A stretch of DNA of 64,000 nucleotides from Callaeas wilsoni (lineage: Eukaryota > Chordata > Aves > Passeriformes > Callaeidae): assembly GCA_013398955.1 (NCBI GenBank), contig VWPU01003193.1, forward strand, positions 30,755 to 94,754, written 5' to 3'. Shown here in pieces: positions 15,201-24,679 of the stretch (positions are counted from its first letter, which is position 1; every line of letters begins with the position of its first letter). Below the pieces are notes generated by a model, which saw nothing but the letters and a program-made list of their open reading frames with translations, did not search any database and was not told where the DNA came from. A program made the translations under genes and the position numbers.

Positions 15201-18200
15201 TTCTTAACAGTCAAAGTAAAATTTTTGCCATGTAAGTATTTCTGTGCCTATTAGTCCTCATATAGTTTCCCTCTGTGGTGTTCTCGCTAACCCCCAGAGT
15301 ACGTTTATACAGAGTATGCTAGTACCTGCCTCTGACTTGGAAGTGCAGCAGATCTGTCAGTTACACACTTGCCAAGCCACTAACATTGCCTTCAGCTAAA
15401 CATAAAAGTGGCTTTAGCTTCACAGAGTCCCACCAAACCCTTAATGGTCACTAGATTCACTTCGATGGGGACACTGGGGGAAGGCTGGACTTGTCTGAAA
15501 CCAGACTTACTCAATTAGTTCTCAATAGTTAGTTCTCAATACAATTACAATGTAAAAGTGTACCCAAATCACTCAACAGAGCAAATGGATTTCAAACAGG
15601 ACTTCTGTTTGAACCTAGGTCAATATGTTGTTTTTGACCCAATGCAATCACCTGGTTTCAATGGTTTGGGGCTTTTTGTTTTTCAAGACCCTAATAAAAG
15701 CCCTGTGAGAAATATGGATATAACTTGTGTTAAAGGTGCTGCAGAAGTGAATAGCAACTCATAACAGATATGGCTTCAGCAATACTAAGTTATTACCCTG
15801 CAGAGCTTTCACAGATATCTCACTGCACCCCAGACACCCACAGCTGAGGAGAGACACAAGTATGCATGCCTCAGGCATACTCATGCAGGGGCTGGTATTT
15901 TAATTACTGCTGGGTGGTGTAAGATTTGGACAGATGGCCCACAAGAAACTGAGACACACAGACATGATGCATGCAGTAAATCTTTCCTTAGGAGAGACAC
16001 TAACACGTAACCTTTTGTGCGCAGAGAAACGAGCCAGAAAGAGTAACTGCTTAAAGACCTCCATTACATTCCCTAAGGACAATCTGACGAAACCCTTTCA
16101 CAGTTTGGAGCTATTTCCTCTCATATAGAAATAAGCTATACTGTGATATGGGATTTCTTTATCAACTTTCATAGATCTTATAATGCCAGGAAAAAATAGA
16201 TACAGCTTTAACTGTGTCAGATACACAGTTTTTATGCAGAGACATCTCTTTTGTTTACACCGGTTGGAGTCCAATAACTTGATAATTGAGCATGTTCATT
16301 AACATATTTGATTTAATCAGCAGAAGAATTAGGATCCTCAGTTCTCTTATCAGCTTTTTTAATTCAATCTTCCTTCTTTTCGTCAAACGCCGTGCCTAAT
16401 TTGAATCATCAATGAGGGAAAAAAAGGCACAGATACCTTTGTTTTATTTTAGATATAAAACCAGGGACATATATAAATATTTTGTTATACCTAGAGTCTG
16501 GGTTACTGTTTCAAAAGTTACTCAAGCATGCCTTACTATTAAAAACTCTTCCAGAGTTATTGGCAGCAAGAATTCAAGTCCAATTTTCCTCTGCTAAAAT
16601 ACAACCATTCTTATTTTAAGTTTAGAGCACTTACTGCCTGCTGTTGTTCTTTGACCAACCATGTCTTTTGACCTCCTTTTTCTTATATATTCTGCAGAAC
16701 ATTTGTGCTTATGTCTTCATGCCATTCTCATTCATGATGGGAGTAGACTGGGAAGACAGTTTTATTGTTGGTGGACTACTAGGTTACAAAACTTTCTTCA
16801 ATGAATTTTTGGCTTATGAGCGCCTTTCAAAACTGATTCAAAACCGAGAAAAGGGTGGAAGCATGTACATTAATGGTGTGAAACAGTATATGTCAGTAAG
16901 TAACATTTTCTGTTCTACGGATTTATTTGATCTAATACTTCAATGTTGAAACTCAACTTATTTTTTAATATGGGCATATAATAGTTGCATATTACTCTAA
17001 GATGTGTCTTTGAGTGACAGAGTTCAATTATGAAAGTGCAGCATTGCTCTGTGACGCTGCTGTGACTGTCATTGCCCTAGCTATCTTGAACAAACATAGA
17101 AACAGAAGGGCATGGCTTTAGAGAATATGCAGTGTTCCACAGGACACCACACTTAAGACAAAGACTGTCTTCAAGGCAAGTTTATTCCTACCTGATTCTT
17201 AGCACTTCCCTATGAGCTGCTCTTCTAAGAAAACCCTGAGGAACTTGAGGATCCTCCTGCCCTCAGAGGTTTGTCCAAGCATTAAACTTGAAGAGAGGCG
17301 TCCAGCAAGCTCTAGCAGGTGGCATTACTGGCACGCCTTTGCTGTAGGCTATTGTTCCCTCTGCAGAGGGCAGTAGTAAAAGACTTGTAATACATGGCAT
17401 GCACCTCCCTTGCCACACTGAGTCCAGCCAGTCTGTCTCAGTTGAGCTTTCCAGGCTTGTCCCACCTCTCATCCACAGTCTACCGAACAGACATGTAGCG
17501 CCAACTACAGTGTCCCTAGGAAGGCAATGCTAAGGGCGTCTTGCATGTGTCCACAGTGATCAAAGCTGACCTTTGCAGATGTGACTGCTCCTCCATCTGA
17601 CATTCACACACACAGTACATGCTGAATTATCCTGAGCACAGGCAATGAAAACCATGATATCCAATTTGACTCCTGCATTGATCCTTCTTAAATTGAGGCA
17701 GACTATCACTGTAGAGAAACACTGAATTAGAAAGCATTTTGTAGAGCTCTTATTTGATTCTTTGAATCAGATGGGATGCTGTGGATACCTCTTATATTCA
17801 AAACCAAATCCACATTCCTGACCACTTGCATTTCTGATTAACAGAAGGTATATCACATGTGGAGGTAGAAAGCCAGATGGTCTGACCAAATATCCACATT
17901 CTTGCCTGAGCATCCATTACCAGCGTTCCTGAAATTCCTGACAGTAGAAACCTGGGCTAGAATGGTCTTTAATGTGACCTGCTATAGCTGTGCTTCCTTC
18001 TATTATGTGAATATGACACTGAATTCCTGCATGAGGGAATAAGATTTTTAGTACGGAATACAGCCTTAAAACACAGATCCTAGGAACTGTATTTGACTTT
18101 TTCTTTTTTTTTTCCCCCCCATAATGTGTCATATAGAACTTTCACATTCATGTCATGTAGAACTTTCACATTCACTTCTAATACCTGTAAAGAGCTGTAT

Positions 18201-21200
18201 TAGCTTCCATGGTGAAAAGCTCTGAGATACATAAACAATTTTGTTTCATAATGCTGGTAAAAATTGGCTGGTAACCATTATAATTACAGCACAACAGTTC
18301 AGGTGAGGGTGTGCTTGGCTTCCATTTTTAATTTCTCTTCATCTTCAGAGGTCTCTAATTCATCCACACAGATATTCACTCAGACTGAGCAAACAAGTGT
18401 CTTCACCTGAGTCATTAATTATGTGGCTTCCTGTTTTCAGAGCTAGGAAAGTGCAAATGAAAGCAGGGAAATCAGGGTACACAGAGCTTTTTCTAGGAAA
18501 AGCTGGTAGAGTGGGTACTTGAAAAACATTTTCCTGCATTTGTACAGATTGATGGAAAGTATCTACAAATCGATGTTCATAAAGGAGGAATTAAAACAAA
18601 GAAACTTCTAATAAACAGGAAACCTGCTAGAACACTCACTCATTTTCAGCTTTAACCTAAACCACAGTAAATAGGAATTCAGAGCTGCCAGGGGGACAAA
18701 AATCCATTTGCTGAGATATGTTGCCTCCTTTCTCAAAATGCTTGAACTACATTTGTCTGAAGGCTTGCAAGGTTTCTAGCCTGATTTCACCTAAAGTCAT
18801 TTTGTGTCCTGTGAGGGGTCTCTCCATGGAGGCAAAGGCCAACCTTGTCTCTGCTCTGAGGTCCAGGCTTAGTTGGTGTTACCCAATGGGAGAAAGGTGG
18901 CAGAAGTCAGTATAGAAATAAGCTGTTAATGGGGATTCCAAAATCGTAATGCCCCTCTCTGCCTGTCAGCCCCTCAATGTACCCACTTCCTAGGAGACCA
19001 ATTTGCCTTCTCTGCACAGGGTGAAGCGTGTGCAAAGCAACTTTGTACACAGAGCCCTCTGCTTCTTCAGGGGTAAAGAAGTCAGGGATGCATACCAAAA
19101 CTTGAGATTTCAACAGAGTTTTATAGAGGCATCCAGCTGTGAAAAACAAGTTGAGTTATAGCTTTCTGACTCATACTTTCAGAAAACAGCAGCTAAATTG
19201 CCTCTAGTAAGATAAGATTTTTTTTTGGTCTTTAATTATTAGCTCTCAATTCAAAAAGGCACAACAATATACGTGAAAGATAAAATCATCACATGGTTTA
19301 TGAGTCCTCACATGGGCAGTGGGCATAAAAGCCTGTGACTTTCAACAAAAGAACAAGTCTACCTTTCTGAAAGCCACACCTTGGGCAGCAATCAAGTAAA
19401 ACACAGAGTTATTTTAGTACTTAGAGCTCTGAGCCAAAATGCCATGTTTTCATATTTCAAATCGCAATGACCTGTTTTGCTTTTCAGGTTCGCTCTGAAG
19501 TCATCGCCACCTATGCTCTCTGTGGGTTTGCCAACTTCGGCTCCCTGGGACTGGTAATAGGAGGCCTGAGTAAGAACCGCTCTCACAGGCAATTTTTGTT
19601 GAGCAAATCCCAAAGAAAGTGCCCAAAGGAACAGGTTGTAGGTGAAGCTTAGCAGCATTAGGGGCTGAGCAGCTGCTTTGACAAGGCCTAGCACTCAACT
19701 GTGAATGGAAGGGTACCCAGAGGGGTATGGGCTTTGGTGTGGAGGCACTGGGAGAGGTGCTGAAGGCAAGAGGAAGAGACCAAACCTTTCTGATAGCCCT
19801 CCCTGTTTAGCCCTCAAACATGAGCCTGAGCTACTACTACCCATGAGCTCCAGGAGAAGCACGCTGGTTTGAAAGACAAAGTTGGCTATTTCCTGTAAAA
19901 GTATCACATATATGTAGTAGGCTTATAGGGAAAGAATTAAAAAAAAAGTTTTTGGATCTGAACAGAAAAAGAAAAATTGAAAAATTATCTGAGTTCCTCA
20001 CCAGGTAGCCAGAATTACTTGCAGTCCTCTTTACCATGAAGCCACAGTGCCAGCAGTGGGACACCTTAGAGGAGCAAGACCCCAGCCATGGGGCTGGACT
20101 CTTCTGATGGGCACAATCATCCAGCACAGACATGCAAACTGCCAAAGCAAACAGAAGTTACCATTTTATATATAAGCCACCCTCTTAACAGAGAGAGCCA
20201 ACACTGGCACTTGGCCTTCAAATAACCCACTAAAAAAGGTCTCATTTTTCCTCCATGTTCCTCTTAGTTGAAACTGCAGGGTGGGAAATTCCTCCTGTGG
20301 GGGCAAAAGCTGGCAGATTAACTTTCCTTATATGTTTTTCTGTTTGACATACACTTTGCTTTTCTTCCTAGCAAGCATTGCTCCCTCAAAAAAGAAGGAA
20401 ATAGCTGATGGTGCTTTCAGAGCAATGATTGCAGGAACTGCAGCCTGTTTCATGACAGCTTGTGTTGCAGGTACAGTGCTCGGGTTTGGTGTCCCCTATA
20501 GTCAATGACCAGCACCATACTGTGTCCACCTGGGTTGCCCCTGTCACTCAAACACAAGTTTTTTTGGGCTTGGCAGGATTAAAAGTTGATATGAGACAAA
20601 AGGTTCTTGAAAACTAGAATATGAAAAGAACTAAAGAGTTTAGTTCTTCCATTATGCCTGTGTTTTGGGAGGGGGGGTTATGGTGGTTTTGTGAGGGAGA
20701 TTTTGTTGGGGTTTTTTTGTTTGTTTGTCTGTGCAGAACACATGACTCATAAAAAAAGTTTATAAGTTTAAGAGTTTATAATTCATCTAAGTTATAGACG
20801 AATTACAATCTCTCCTCCACACCCCTAGATACAGAAATAGAACTAATTTTGGAAAAGAAACAGAAGAGTAGAATAAAAGAGTGTAAAAAAGAAAGAGTGA
20901 GGGAGAATCTGAACAACTCTTTGTCATAATTTTGATATATTGAGTGTATATTATTTCCACAGAGCACTTAGGCTAGTGTAATGGTCCCAAAATGGGACTT
21001 CACAGCTGATCCTTATTTTCAAAATTTTAGCTTCAATCTGAGTGAAGAATCACAATGCAGTAGTCATTTTAGGGAGTAAATTAAAAAGAACATATTAATT
21101 ATTCAAAAGATTAATTAATTGGTCTGTTTCAGTAGGTAAAATTTATCCTCAGTATTTAACAATCCCTTTTCCAACTCTCTTTCCTGATCATGTGATATAC

Positions 21201-24136
21201 AAAATTGTATGACGAAGGTTAAAGCACTCATATTTCAAGTGAAGAAAGATCTTGGTACTTTATGTAGCTAAAACCTCTCTCTCTGTTTCTACCACAACCT
21301 CTCTATGCCGTTGTGTTAATGGTAGCAACAGAAACATACACATTTTAAGGATAAGCCCACACTGCTTTCTGAAGGCTACAGAACCAGCACACTTGAAATA
21401 ACATTAGTCTCGCAGCCATCCATAATATTTTAATACATGACACTACTCTGCATAACTGAGGAACCAGGAAGCCCTACTAAAATGTGTCATTTCACAATAC
21501 TGATCTTAAGAATAATATTGTGAACAGCCACTGGGAAAATCTCTCCAAAATAATAGAATCTTCTTCAGAAAGAAAATTGCATTCCACCCACTCCTGCCAT
21601 GGCAAATGCTTTCTTTACGCTCAGGAGAAAGTAGAAAAGCCAAGCAATTTTTACTACCCCAGTTAAGATAAGAACATATTAAAAATGTGTCCAAGTTCCA
21701 CAATATTACATACAGAAGGAGCTATCACTTTCATACTTTTGTGTCTCCATTACTCCAGTAATGGAGTACTCAGAATGCTGACATTACTATTTGTAGGAAA
21801 TTTTGGAGAACATCTAGCAAAGCAAACTCAATTTAAAACAAAATATGAAGTCCTGTATTTACTTGCACTTCTATAAATGCAGCATAGCTTCATTTTAGTT
21901 AATGAAAACACACTGACCCAGCAGTGAGAAAGGCATTACTACACAATACTGTTAAAAGCAGCAGAAAACCAAAATGATCTAAGTGTAACAATTTGCTGTA
22001 GTTTAATTTCTACATGTAAAAAGTAAATAAATTGTTGTGGTTGCTCCTTAATTCAGCTCTTTAAAATGATTCAGATTATTTAAAACTCCCACAGTTCAAG
22101 GGTTTTGACCTTGTACCTTTACATAACCACCTCAAATGGTGATTTTGCGTCAGCCAGGATTGTTCATTTGATCATGCCCCCATGACTCACTTTCCCATGT
22201 CTTATCTTCCTCTTCATTACTCATTAAGAAAATTGTAACTTACTTCACAGGAATGCTGACTGTTCCTGGTCTGGAAGTTCCTTGCCACATCTTATTAGGA
22301 AATGCTTCCAACTTCACAGATTTCCCTGCCAACAGCACAGAGCTAGTTGAATGCTGCCAGCATCTCTTCACCAGGTATTGAGAACCCTTCATCCTCTGAG
22401 ACTAAAATTTAGGGAGCTCATATCTTCTCTGAAAACCTAATTTTTTTTAAAATTTTTTTTTTGTATTTGGCTTTTTTTTTTAGGCATCTGCTTTCAGTGA
22501 ATTAACGTCTTTTAGAGGAATGGCTTTCAGTCCTGTTGAATTGTTTTCCTCTTCTTGGGGCATTTCTCTGTTGCATGACAAACACATACACAACCAACAA
22601 ACAATTCAAAATATTTTTGTTGAAACTTCCTCATGAGAGGAGGGTCAAGCACTGATCTCATTTCTGTAGTGAACAGTGAGAGGACCTGAGGGAATGGCCT
22701 AAAGTTCTGTCAGGGGAGGTTTAGGTTGAATATTAGGAAAAGGTTCTTCCCCTAGAAGGTGGTTGGGCACTGGAAGAGACTCCCCAGAAAAGTGATCACA
22801 GCACCAGCCTGACAGAGTTCAAGTGTTTGGACAATGCTCTCAGGCACATGGTGTGGCCTGGGGATGGTGCTGTGCAGGGCCAGGAGTTGGACTCAATGAT
22901 TCTTGATTTATCTCAAATACTAACAAAAAAATAAATCAAATATTTAAACTAATATAACGTTAACATAGGATTTGAGGATAGCAATAGCTGAAAAAAGTCA
23001 GGAGCCTTTCCCTCCCTTCCCTCTTCTGTCTGTAATGTGACTGAAGACAATAGTAATCAGGCCTGTTTACATTAAAAACTTTACAGGCATTTAAAGTAGA
23101 AAAATATTTCAAGGTAAATTGTATTTTGCAACTCTATGCAAGGCAGAAAAGAAAGAAATACTGATATTAAATAAGGAATATATTCAAATATACTTAACAC
23201 TATCTAACAAAGAACCAAAGGTCTATGTATTTAGGCTATGGCAAAAACCTTTAAAATTTGTCCTAATGTACTGGTTGTTTTGGTTTTGGTTTGTTTTTGG
23301 TTTGTTGAGGGATTTTGGAGGTTTGTTTGGTTTGGTTTTTTTGTTTCTTGGGTTGTTAGTTGGTTGGTTGGTTTGGTTTGGGGTTGTTTTGTTTTGTTTT
23401 TGTTCTTTGGGGTTTGGTTGGTTGGTTAGCTGGGTTTTTTGATTTTTTTTTTTTTTACTATTTTCACAACTAATTACTTTAGAAATAAATACTCTTAATT
23501 CATCCTTTTTCCTTGCTATTGAAAATAGAAGAACTTACACAGCAAAAATCCTCTCCGGGTACATTCAATCATTCTTATTTCTTCATTACTCCAACTTTTG
23601 CTCATCGTACTGATTTCAACTCTACCAGGTTGCTACAAAGACAAGAACCTGCTCTATTTTCAGTAGAATGAATGTTAATCAGATGCTTTGAAAATGTAAA
23701 AATATTGAATAGAGAAGTGAAACCCTCAATCATTTCAGTTCTCTAGGGAGATATACCAGAGGCATGAGGACTTTATACAGAAAACCAGAAATGATCCTGA
23801 TAAAAAGGGAGAACATCTGGGTGTGGCACTTGGCTGGTGTTTGGAAAATCTTCTCTCTGTTTTGTTTCTCATGAAAATTTTAACACATCTAAAGTTGCTT
23901 TGAGGAAAGTGTGTGTTCCTAGGTGCATGTGTGTGTGTATATATATATACTGTAGAGAGAGATTCCCATAACAAAATTCTGTGATTCTGTGAAAAGGAGT
24001 TTTGTCTGATTTCTGCTCTATTTCCTTCCCCAGTGCAAATCATTTGGAGGAGATCTTTCCTGGAGGAAACTACAGTCTGAGTTCCTGGAAACTGTGTTGC
24101 CAAATACTGGGTCAACCTGCTTTTCATTGCACTTAG
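175..24136 (+). CDS. SLC28A3: SLC28A3, concentrative nucleoside transporter 3 (CNT3), 5'-partial, 15 exons in window
   Basis: This is a plasma-membrane symporter that moves purine and pyrimidine nucleosides into the cell with Na+ (and, in human CNT3, H+). Joined exons are 175-266, 1672-1861, 3730-3874, 5194-5307, 6697-6774, 11368-11448, 12445-12525, 13534-13659, 13968-14098, 14874-15042, 16698-16895, 19488-19569, 20372-20470, 22251-22374 and 24034-24136. They give 603 residues plus stop, with GT/AG sites and consistent phases throughout. Key sites, as numbered in this partial protein: substrate-binding Gln260-Thr261-Glu262 (GQTESPLL), the CNT signature [13 protein letters not shown] with Glu438, and Cys480, Asn484 and Ser487 in [10 protein letters not shown]. 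Adding 81 gives the human CNT3 numbers 341-343, 519, 561, 565 and 568. The first exon seen opens in mid-codon, so the start codon and N-terminal tail lie upstream of the window. CNT3 is preferred over CNT1/2 because of the close match along the whole length. Confidence 0.97.
267..1671 (+). other. SLC28A3 intron, 1.4 kb
   Basis: AT-rich, with no recognised repeat or second exon. An 11-base word (agcatttatc type) is tandemly doubled near 1158-1181. Nothing else supportable. Confidence 0.7.
1672..1861 (+). CDS. SLC28A3: SLC28A3 exon b
   Basis: Residues 31-93 and two bases of Trp94. It finishes the first helix ([12 protein letters not shown]), then [18 protein letters not shown], the second helix, then a charged loop ([20 protein letters not shown]) ending in WFWLKW. 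Every block has its counterpart in human CNT3. Donor G|GTAAAT, acceptor GACAG. Confidence 0.96.
1862..3729 (+). other. SLC28A3 intron, 1.9 kb
   Basis: No exon or clear mobile element seen. Short open frames at 2074-2262, 2608-3185 and 3425-3676 overlap on both strands and lack coding character. Confidence 0.7.
3730..3874 (+). CDS. SLC28A3: SLC28A3 exon c
   Basis: Residues 94-142. It contains two membrane helices, [16 protein letters not shown] and [17 protein letters not shown], joined by DTTKRGSRQ, and ends in SKYPTR, which is identical to the human motif. Acceptor TTCTAG, donor AGA|GTGAGT, phase 0 at its end. Confidence 0.97.
3875..5193 (+). other. SLC28A3 intron, 1.3 kb
   Basis: AT-rich, with no repeat family or further exon recognised. 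Confidence 0.7.
5194..5307 (+). CDS. SLC28A3: SLC28A3 exon d
   Basis: Thirty-eight codons, residues 143-180. [21 protein letters not shown] is a membrane segment, followed by [15 protein letters not shown]. It is aligned block for block with human CNT3. Acceptor ATCTAG, donor CAG|GTAAGC. Confidence 0.97.
5308..6696 (+). other. SLC28A3 intron, 1.4 kb, with a decayed direct duplication
   Basis: Contains two related segments of about 75 bp at 6241-6316 and 6385-6463 (see the repeat entry). The rest is unremarkable. Confidence 0.7.
6241..6463 (+). repeat. Imperfect direct duplication, two copies of about 75 bp
   Basis: Copy 1 (6241-6316) and copy 2 (6385-6463) share cattttaa, ctgta, atttgcatcaga, aaatgc, ccac and an A-rich end in the same order. 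The offset is about 144 bp. By eye they are roughly 70% alike, so the event is old. Confidence 0.5.
6697..6774 (+). CDS. SLC28A3: SLC28A3 exon e
   Basis: Twenty-six codons, residues 181-206: [18 protein letters not shown] then TDHFFAFK. This is the conserved outward-facing segment before the transport core. Human CNT3 reads TFLEYTDAGASFVFGEKY at this place. Acceptor CCCTAG, donor AAG|GTAAGA. Confidence 0.97.
6775..11367 (+). other. SLC28A3 intron, 4.6 kb (largest seen)
   Basis: Mostly AT-rich sequence without recognised exons. A possible decayed LTR lies in its second half (about 9.6-10.7 kb, listed separately). No other family was recognised. Confidence 0.65.
9600..10680. mobile_element. 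Possible decayed retroviral LTR or other inserted element
   Basis: This block has more GC and more CpG than the intron around it. It holds an AATAAA at 10508-10513, followed by a U5-like GC-richer tail that ends in ...ctgaca at 10680. No target duplication or paired copy was found, and the 5' limit is a guess. It could simply be old unique sequence. Confidence 0.25.
11368..11448 (+). CDS. SLC28A3: SLC28A3 exon f
   Basis: Residues 207-233. [16 protein letters not shown] is identical to human CNT3 over all 16 residues, then [11 protein letters not shown]. This is a membrane helix leading to the first re-entrant hairpin. Acceptor ATCAG, donor AAG|GTATGA. Confidence 0.97.
11449..12444 (+). other. 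SLC28A3 intron, 1.0 kb
   Basis: No repeat, exon or regulatory signal recognised. Confidence 0.7.
12445..12525 (+). CDS. SLC28A3: SLC28A3 exon g
   Basis: Residues 234-260. [27 protein letters not shown] makes the first part of hairpin HP1 and ends with the substrate-binding Gln (human Gln341). The stretch [10 protein letters not shown] differs from human LVTTGSSPIE more than its surroundings do. Acceptor TTTAG, donor CAG|GTGAGT. Confidence 0.97.
12526..13533 (+). other. SLC28A3 intron, 1.0 kb, with perfect inverted repeat
   Basis: Contains the 14-bp inverted repeat at 12682-12718. A 14-base word (catgacactgcttc) occurs twice, near 13122 and 13159. No exon seen. Confidence 0.7.
12682..12718. 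repeat. Perfect 14-bp inverted repeat with 9-base loop
   Basis: The arm ttcatatgttggca (12682-12695) and its exact complement tgccaacatatgaa (12705-12718) enclose gtgatgcat. The stem would also form in the pre-mRNA. No flanking duplication was seen and no function can be assigned. Confidence 0.8.
13534..13659 (+). CDS. SLC28A3: SLC28A3 exon h
   Basis: Forty-two codons, residues 261-302: [20 protein letters not shown] then [22 protein letters not shown]. It supplies Thr261 and Glu262 of the nucleoside site (human Thr342, Glu343), the tip of HP1 and the next helix. Only one residue differs from human CNT3 (Val for Ile in HAVMTAG). Acceptor TTCCAG, donor GGG|GTAAGA. Confidence 0.98.
13660..13967 (+). 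other. SLC28A3 intron, 0.3 kb
   Basis: Short intron; nothing but splice signals recognised. Confidence 0.8.
13968..14098 (+). CDS. SLC28A3: SLC28A3 exon i
   Basis: Residues 303-345 and two bases of Ser346. [20 protein letters not shown] is nearly identical to human CNT3. [10 protein letters not shown] follows, then a variable cytoplasmic stretch [12 protein letters not shown]. Acceptor TTCTAG, donor AG|GTAAGC. Confidence 0.97.
14099..14873 (+). other. SLC28A3 intron, 0.8 kb
   Basis: Three overlapping minus-strand open frames (14266-14674) lie here. They have no homology I recognise and are treated as chance. No mobile element recognised. Confidence 0.7.
14874..15042 (+). CDS. SLC28A3: SLC28A3 exon j
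   Basis: Residues 346-402. [20 protein letters not shown], then the helix [20 protein letters not shown], then [17 protein letters not shown]. It corresponds to human NLLEAATQGASSS and FDYPQLSFE. Acceptor CAAAG, donor GAG|GTATGG, phase 0 at its end. Confidence 0.97.
15043..16697 (+). other. SLC28A3 intron, 1.7 kb
   Basis: Overlapping open frames on both strands at 15900-16128 lack splice context and are taken as chance. No repeat family recognised. Confidence 0.7.
16698..16895 (+). CDS. SLC28A3: SLC28A3 exon k
   Basis: Sixty-six codons, residues 403-468. It starts [20 protein letters not shown], the second re-entrant hairpin region. It carries the CNT family signature G-x-K-x3-NEF-x-A-Y as [12 protein letters not shown], with Glu438 equal to human Glu519. 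It ends INGVKQYMS. Acceptor CTGCAG, donor TCA|GTAAGT. Confidence 0.98.
16896..19487 (+). other. SLC28A3 intron, 2.6 kb
   Basis: Contains the 24-bp tandem repeat at 18127-18174 just after a T/C-rich tract. Nothing else recognised. Confidence 0.7.
18127..18174. repeat. 24-bp tandem duplication, two units
   Basis: Two head-to-tail 24-base units (18127-18150 and 18151-18174) differ at one base (tgtcata versus tgtcatg at the start). They follow a T/C homopolymer run, as expected of replication slippage. Confidence 0.8.
19488..19569 (+). CDS. SLC28A3: SLC28A3 exon l
   Basis: Residues 469-495 plus one base. [20 protein letters not shown] then GLVIGGL. It holds Cys480 (human Cys561, tied to cation coupling in published mutants) and the nucleoside-contacting Asn484 and Ser487 (human 565, 568). 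Human CNT3 has Ile where this protein has Phe485. Acceptor TTTCAG, donor A|GTAAGA. Confidence 0.97.
19570..20371 (+). other. SLC28A3 intron, 0.8 kb
   Basis: Minus-strand open frames at 19392-20145 overlap exon l and this intron and are antisense shadows. No repeat recognised. Confidence 0.7.
20372..20470 (+). CDS. SLC28A3: SLC28A3 exon m
   Basis: Residues 496-528 plus one base. [20 protein letters not shown], then [13 protein letters not shown], the last transmembrane helix. Human CNT3 has TSMAPSRKRDIASGAVRALI. Acceptor TCCTAG, donor G|GTACAG. Confidence 0.97.
20471..22250 (+). other. SLC28A3 intron, 1.8 kb
   Basis: G/T-rich around 20660-20730, AT-rich otherwise. No exon or mobile element recognised. 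Confidence 0.7.
22251..22374 (+). CDS. SLC28A3: SLC28A3 exon n
   Basis: Residues 529-569 and two bases of Ser570; start of the extracellular C-terminal tail. It carries three N-glycosylation sequons, at Asn546 (NAS), Asn549 (NFT) and Asn556 (NST), and a Cys pair (VECCQHLF) matching human VIACCQSLL. Acceptor TTCACAG, donor AG|GTATTG. Confidence 0.95.
22655..22905 (+). mobile_element. CR1 LINE 3' fragment, sense
   Basis: About 250 bp with the characteristic end of CR1 ORF2 and 3' UTR: ...ggtttaggttgaatattagg..., ...gggcactggaagagactccc..., ...gagttggactcaatgattct. It is 5' truncated, as is usual for CR1, and diverged. Confidence 0.8.
23271..23458 (+). repeat. G/T-only low-complexity tract, about 190 bp
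   Basis: Nearly all G and T, built from irregular tggtt, tttgg and gttt words, ending in a T run. An open frame of 107 codons passes through it on the + strand only because such sequence rarely makes stops. Confidence 0.85.
23927..23949. repeat. GT then AT dinucleotide microsatellite
   Basis: A short (GT)n run passes directly into (AT)n, about 85 bases before the last SLC28A3 exon. Confidence 0.8.
24034..24136 (+). CDS. SLC28A3: SLC28A3 exon o (last coding exon and stop)
   Basis: Residues 570-603 and the stop TAG at 24134-24136. It reads [20 protein letters not shown] then [14 protein letters not shown]. The frame and the pattern PGGN-S-L, CC and final Cys match the human tail (PGGNHSLYS, GCC, NC). 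Asn582 gives a fourth sequon (NYS). Acceptor CCCCAG. Confidence 0.93.
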
Positions 24137-24315
24137 GTTAAGTTTTAATTTTTTTTGAGAGGATAGATCATAAATAAGAACTGTGTTCCTTGGAAGAAAG
24201 AAAATAAAAAATTTCCTTTGCTACAATGAATGTGAATTTCCCCCATGCAATCTTTATTTTTCATCTCTTACCAGATCAATTCCTCTGACTTGCTTGGAAT
24301 TATTAATAAATTAAA
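24137..24315 (+). other. SLC28A3: SLC28A3 3' UTR with candidate poly(A) signals
   Basis: The first AATAAA after the stop is at 24203-24208. A second cluster has AATAAA at 24305-24310, overlapped by ATTAAA at 24310-24315. Which one is used, or whether the UTR runs further, cannot be told from sequence alone. Confidence 0.5.
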
Positions 24316-24656
24316 CTGGGATAAATGGAAGACACCTCTTGCTGCAGAATTCTTCTCCCACTACAAATCAGAATAGAAAAACATTTCTAAGCCTGATTCT
24401 CCTGCTTTTATTTCTACCCTGAAACTGACAATTTTGTCAGATTAAACTGCTATAGGCATGAAGAAAAACAGATTCAGAATATTTGGCTGCCACTTACAGA
24501 AAGCGATGAACTAGAAATTATATTCAGAGTTGCCATCAATTTCTTCCCTTTTTCATAGCAAAGAAGGGTTTACTGCAGGAAGAGAAATGACTCTGTTCTC
24601 AGAAATCTGCATTTTCTGCAGAGATAACTATATATACAAGCATATATAGATATATG

Positions 24657-24679
24657 CATATATATATATATATATATAT
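24657..24679. repeat. (TA)n microsatellite
   Basis: About eleven TA units in a wider tatatag/tatgca-rich stretch starting near 24630. Confidence 0.9.

Larger units (their letters stand above)
22375..24033 (+). other. SLC28A3 last intron, 1.7 kb, repeat-bearing
   Basis: Holds a CR1 3' end (22655-22905), a G/T-rich low-complexity tract (23271-23458) and a GT/AT dinucleotide run (23927-23949). No further exon seen. Confidence 0.75.

Noticed and set aside
23119..23442. Open frame of 107 codons rich in Phe, Gly, Leu, Val and Trp
   Set aside because: Product of the G/T-only tract, which cannot easily make stop codons.
23735..24127. Minus-strand open frame of 130 codons
   Set aside because: Antisense to the last SLC28A3 exon and its intron; includes translated microsatellite (YTHTHA).
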